Source: an uncultured Bacteroidales bacterium
GTDB taxonomy: Bacteria > Bacteroidota > Bacteroidia > Bacteroidales > Paludibacteraceae
Length of the DNA: 64,000 nt
NCBI GenBank assembly: GCA_944322025.1
Contig: CALUOH010000005.1
Span: 1-64,000 of the forward strand
Direction: 5' to 3'
Part shown: in pieces, positions 62,413 through 64,000 of the stretch
How positions within the stretch are numbered: position 1 is the first letter of the stretch
How the letters are laid out: every line of letters begins with the position of its first letter
Notes under the pieces: generated by a model
Seen by the model: the letters and a program-made list of their open reading frames with translations, nothing else
What the model was told of the DNA's origin: nothing
Databases searched by the model: none
Translations under genes and position numbers: made by a program

Positions 62413-63311
62413 ATCGTATCGGTTTCCGTCCCGAAAGACGAGTAGTTCAAGAAAAGCTCCACGAGAGGGGACTCTTTGCCCAGACGCTGCACGTAGGCGA
62501 AGCGTCGCGGCATGTGCAGCTCCGGGATAGCGATGACCTTCAATGAGCCTGCCGCCACCTCACGCTCCACTGAGCGTATGGAGACTATGCCCATCGCGTC
62601 GGCGTTCTCAAGATAACGCTTGATGCTCTCCGTGCTGCCGAGCTGCATCTGCACATTGAGGCTGTCCGCAGCCAGCCCGCACGCGGCGAGGGCTTCCTTG
62701 ATGACATCCAGTGTGCCGGAGCCGTTCTCCCGCAGCACGAGAGGTATCTCCCGCAGCCTGTCCAGCCCTATCTCATCGGCAGAGGCCATGCTGTTCCCGG
62801 CAGCAACGACAGCCACAAGCTCATCACGCATGAACGGCGTGTATTTCAGCCCCGCCTGACGGCTCTGCCCCTCGACAAAGCCGAGGTCTATGTTCTGCCG
62901 CAGCAACGCCTGCTCTATGACCGCGCTGTTGCCGTTGATGAGCGTGAGGCGTATGTCGCCGTAGCGGTTGTGGAACTTTGCCAAGTAGGAGGGCAGCACG
63001 TACTGCGCTATCGTGGTACTCGCGCCGAGGCGCAGTTCGCCTTTATAGAGGCCGTTGAGCAGGTTCATCTCGTAGTCCAGTGTCCTGTACCGCTCCAATA
63101 CCTCCTCCGCGAGGGAGAGCAGGCGGCTGCCGGAGGGTGTCAGCGTAAGGCGGTTGCCGTTGCGCTCGAAGAGGCGCATCTTGTAGTGCTCCTCCAGTTC
63201 CCTGATGTGTTTGGTGACAGCGGGCTGGGAGATGAACATCTCCTCCGATGCCTTCGTGAAGCTCAGATGCCTGGCTGCCGACACGAACACTTTAAGCCTG
63301 AAATCCTCCAT
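62409..63311 (-). CDS. LysR-family transcriptional regulator
   Basis: 300 residues. The N-terminal winged HTH (FRLKVFVSAARHLSFTKASEEM, ISQPAVTKHIRELEEHY, LFERNGNRLTLTPSG) and the C-terminal periplasmic-binding-protein-like effector domain (GELRLGASTTIAQYVLPSYL) are complete. It resembles the CysL/CbbR-like group; ligand and targets are unknown. It is directly upstream of corA and overlaps it by 4 bp. It lies 24 bp downstream of smpB. Confidence 0.92.
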   Translation of the reverse strand: MEDFRLKVFVSAARHLSFTKASEEMFISQPAVTKHIRELEEHYKMRLFERNGNRLTLTPSGSRLLSLAEEVLERYRTLDYEMNLLNGLYKGELRLGASTTIAQYVLPSYLAKFHNRYGDIRLTLINGNSAVIEQALLRQNIDLGFVEGQSRQAGLKYTPFMRDELVAVVAAGNSMASADEIGLDRLREIPLVLRENGSGTLDVIKEALAACGLAADSLNVQMQLGSTESIKRYLENADAMGIVSIRSVEREVAAGSLKVIAIPELHMPRRFAYVQRLGKESPLVELFLNYSSFGTETDTI

Positions 63312-63335
63312 AAGCGATGACGTTAGGGGTTGGGG

Positions 63336-63800
63336 TCAGAGGCGGCGTTTCATCTCGCGGTCAATGTCGCGGCGGTCCTCTTTCTCTTTGATGCTCTCGC
63401 GCTTGTCGTACTGCTTCTTGCCGCGCGCGAGGGCTATCTCCAGTTTGGCCAGTCCCTTGTCGTTGATGAAGAGGAGTGTGGGCACTATGGTGTAGCCCGT
63501 CTCCTTAGTCGCGCGCTCAAGGCGGCGCAGCTCCTTTTTATTGAGCAGCAGTTTGCGCTCGCGCTTCACCTCGTGGTTATAGAATGTGCCGAGGCGGTAG
63601 GCTGATATCTGCATGTTACGCACCCACAGCTCGCCGTTGTCGAAGGTGCAGAACGTGTCGGCTATGCTGGCCTTGCCCTCTTTTATGGACTTTATCTCTG
63701 TGCCGTACAGCACTATGCCCGCCACTACCCTGTCAGATAGCTCGTAGTCGAACGACGCGCGGCGGTTCTTTATCTCTATCTTCGTCTTTGTCTTCATCAT
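63336..63800 (-). CDS. smpB: SsrA-binding protein SmpB
   Basis: 154 residues, the usual length. Signatures: [57 protein letters not shown] and the lysine-rich C-terminal tail ([20 protein letters not shown]) that reaches into the ribosome. With tmRNA it rescues stalled ribosomes. ATG 63800 and 63797 are adjacent and both possible. The ssrA gene is not in this window. A -7 box TACCTTTG (complement of 63819-63826) precedes it. Confidence 0.96.
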   Translation of the reverse strand: MMKTKTKIEIKNRRASFDYELSDRVVAGIVLYGTEIKSIKEGKASIADTFCTFDNGELWVRNMQISAYRLGTFYNHEVKRERKLLLNKKELRRLERATKETGYTIVPTLLFINDKGLAKLEIALARGKKQYDKRESIKEKEDRRDIDREMKRRL

Positions 63801-63818
63801 GCTTTGCTTATCAGAGGG

Positions 63819-63826
63819 CAAAGGTA
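63819..63826 (-). promoter_or_regulatory. -7 promoter box of smpB
   Basis: The minus strand reads TACCTTTG, 18 bp before the ATG. Confidence 0.6.
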
Positions 63827-63853
63827 GCTAAAATATTCCTTACCGCCATCCTG

Positions 63854-63995
63854 CGGAGAGGGGGAGATGAAGGGTGAGGCAGGGGGAAGAGAGGGAAAAG
63901 GTGCGGGAGGACAGTGGGTGAGGTAAAGGGCGGAGAGGGGAAAGGGAGGGGGCAGCAGAGCAAGGGGTGAGCAGCAGAGAGGGGCGGGGAGAGGA
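63854..63995 (+). repeat. Polypurine, G-run-rich tract
   Basis: About 140 bp almost wholly of G and A on the plus strand, with many runs of three to six G. It is upstream of smpB. It has triplex and G-quadruplex potential but no regular repeat unit that I can define. Confidence 0.65.
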
Positions 63996-64000
63996 TGTTA

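Noticed and set aside
1..64000. tRNA, rRNA or tmRNA genes
   Set aside because: I found no TTCGANNCC-type arm or CCA-ended cloverleaf in intergenic regions, and no rRNA-like stretch. smpB is present, but ssrA is not seen.

Overview
The window reads as a chromosomal segment of a Bacteroidales bacterium with fairly high GC for that order, perhaps a Muribaculaceae- or Barnesiella-like gut commensal. Three things point there. Start sites are preceded by Bacteroidetes-type -7 boxes (TAnnTTTG), several with a TTG about 20 bp upstream, while strong Shine-Dalgarno sequences are almost absent. The primary sigma factor is the short 287-residue Bacteroidetes form. Many products are typical of the phylum: DUF5686, DUF3737, DUF2807, FadL-like and PorQ-like outer membrane proteins, and a TIGR04076 protein. 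I see no rRNA, tRNA, insertion sequence, prophage or CRISPR array.

Layout. 1-9.3 kb is an accessory redox/efflux locus. A DUF3737-patB pair and a five-gene operon (DUF362, flavodoxin, O-acetyltransferase, DUF418, MATE) lie to the left of a divergent AraC-family regulator, followed by a Tat-signal TIGR04076 gene. The three promoters of this locus carry the same approximately 30-bp operator-like element at exactly the same distance from their -7 boxes, so it looks like one autoregulated regulon. 9.3-10.8 kb holds a decayed HxlR-type regulator and a divergent metallo-beta-lactamase-like gene with an odd 5' region. 11.1-18.3 kb holds a D-lactate/glycolate dehydrogenase-like FAD/Fe-S protein, a YjbR protein, a U32 peptidase, deoD and a WecA-type glycosyl-1-phosphate transferase. 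18.8-23.8 kb is core: rpsA, a TPR protein, a DedA protein and aroE. 23.9-28.2 kb holds a FadL-like porin, a strange Trp/His/Ser-rich secreted protein and a DUF456 protein. 28.2-32.2 kb holds an HtrA protease, rpoD and a second MATE pump. 32.5-37.8 kb holds a DUF5686 outer membrane protein, a beta-barrel protein with a frameshifted signal peptide and a LytS/LytR-like two-component pair. 37.9-42.5 kb holds an OPT transporter, a partial duplicate of dnaB that borrowed the OPT start region, and full-length dnaB. 43-48 kb holds a nitroreductase lipoprotein, a monooxygenase, two linked outer membrane proteins and a DUF2807 protein. 48.7-64 kb is mostly core: serS, radA, trkH-trkA-dxs, a Pif1-like helicase, pepD, corA-lysR and smpB.

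The most unusual content is intergenic. Family A has a 20-bp core followed by locus-specific 11-bp degenerate tandem units (four copies, two of them forming an inverted pair). Family B has 11-bp CCCGCTACCCT-type units (four copies, all in the same orientation, all between divergently transcribed genes). Family C carries promoter-like boxes and two hairpins, with compensatory base changes between its two copies. With the three-site AraC regulon and the chimeric dnaB copy, these are the observations most worth checking. Everything here comes from reading the sequence. No database search was run, and family names are recognition calls.
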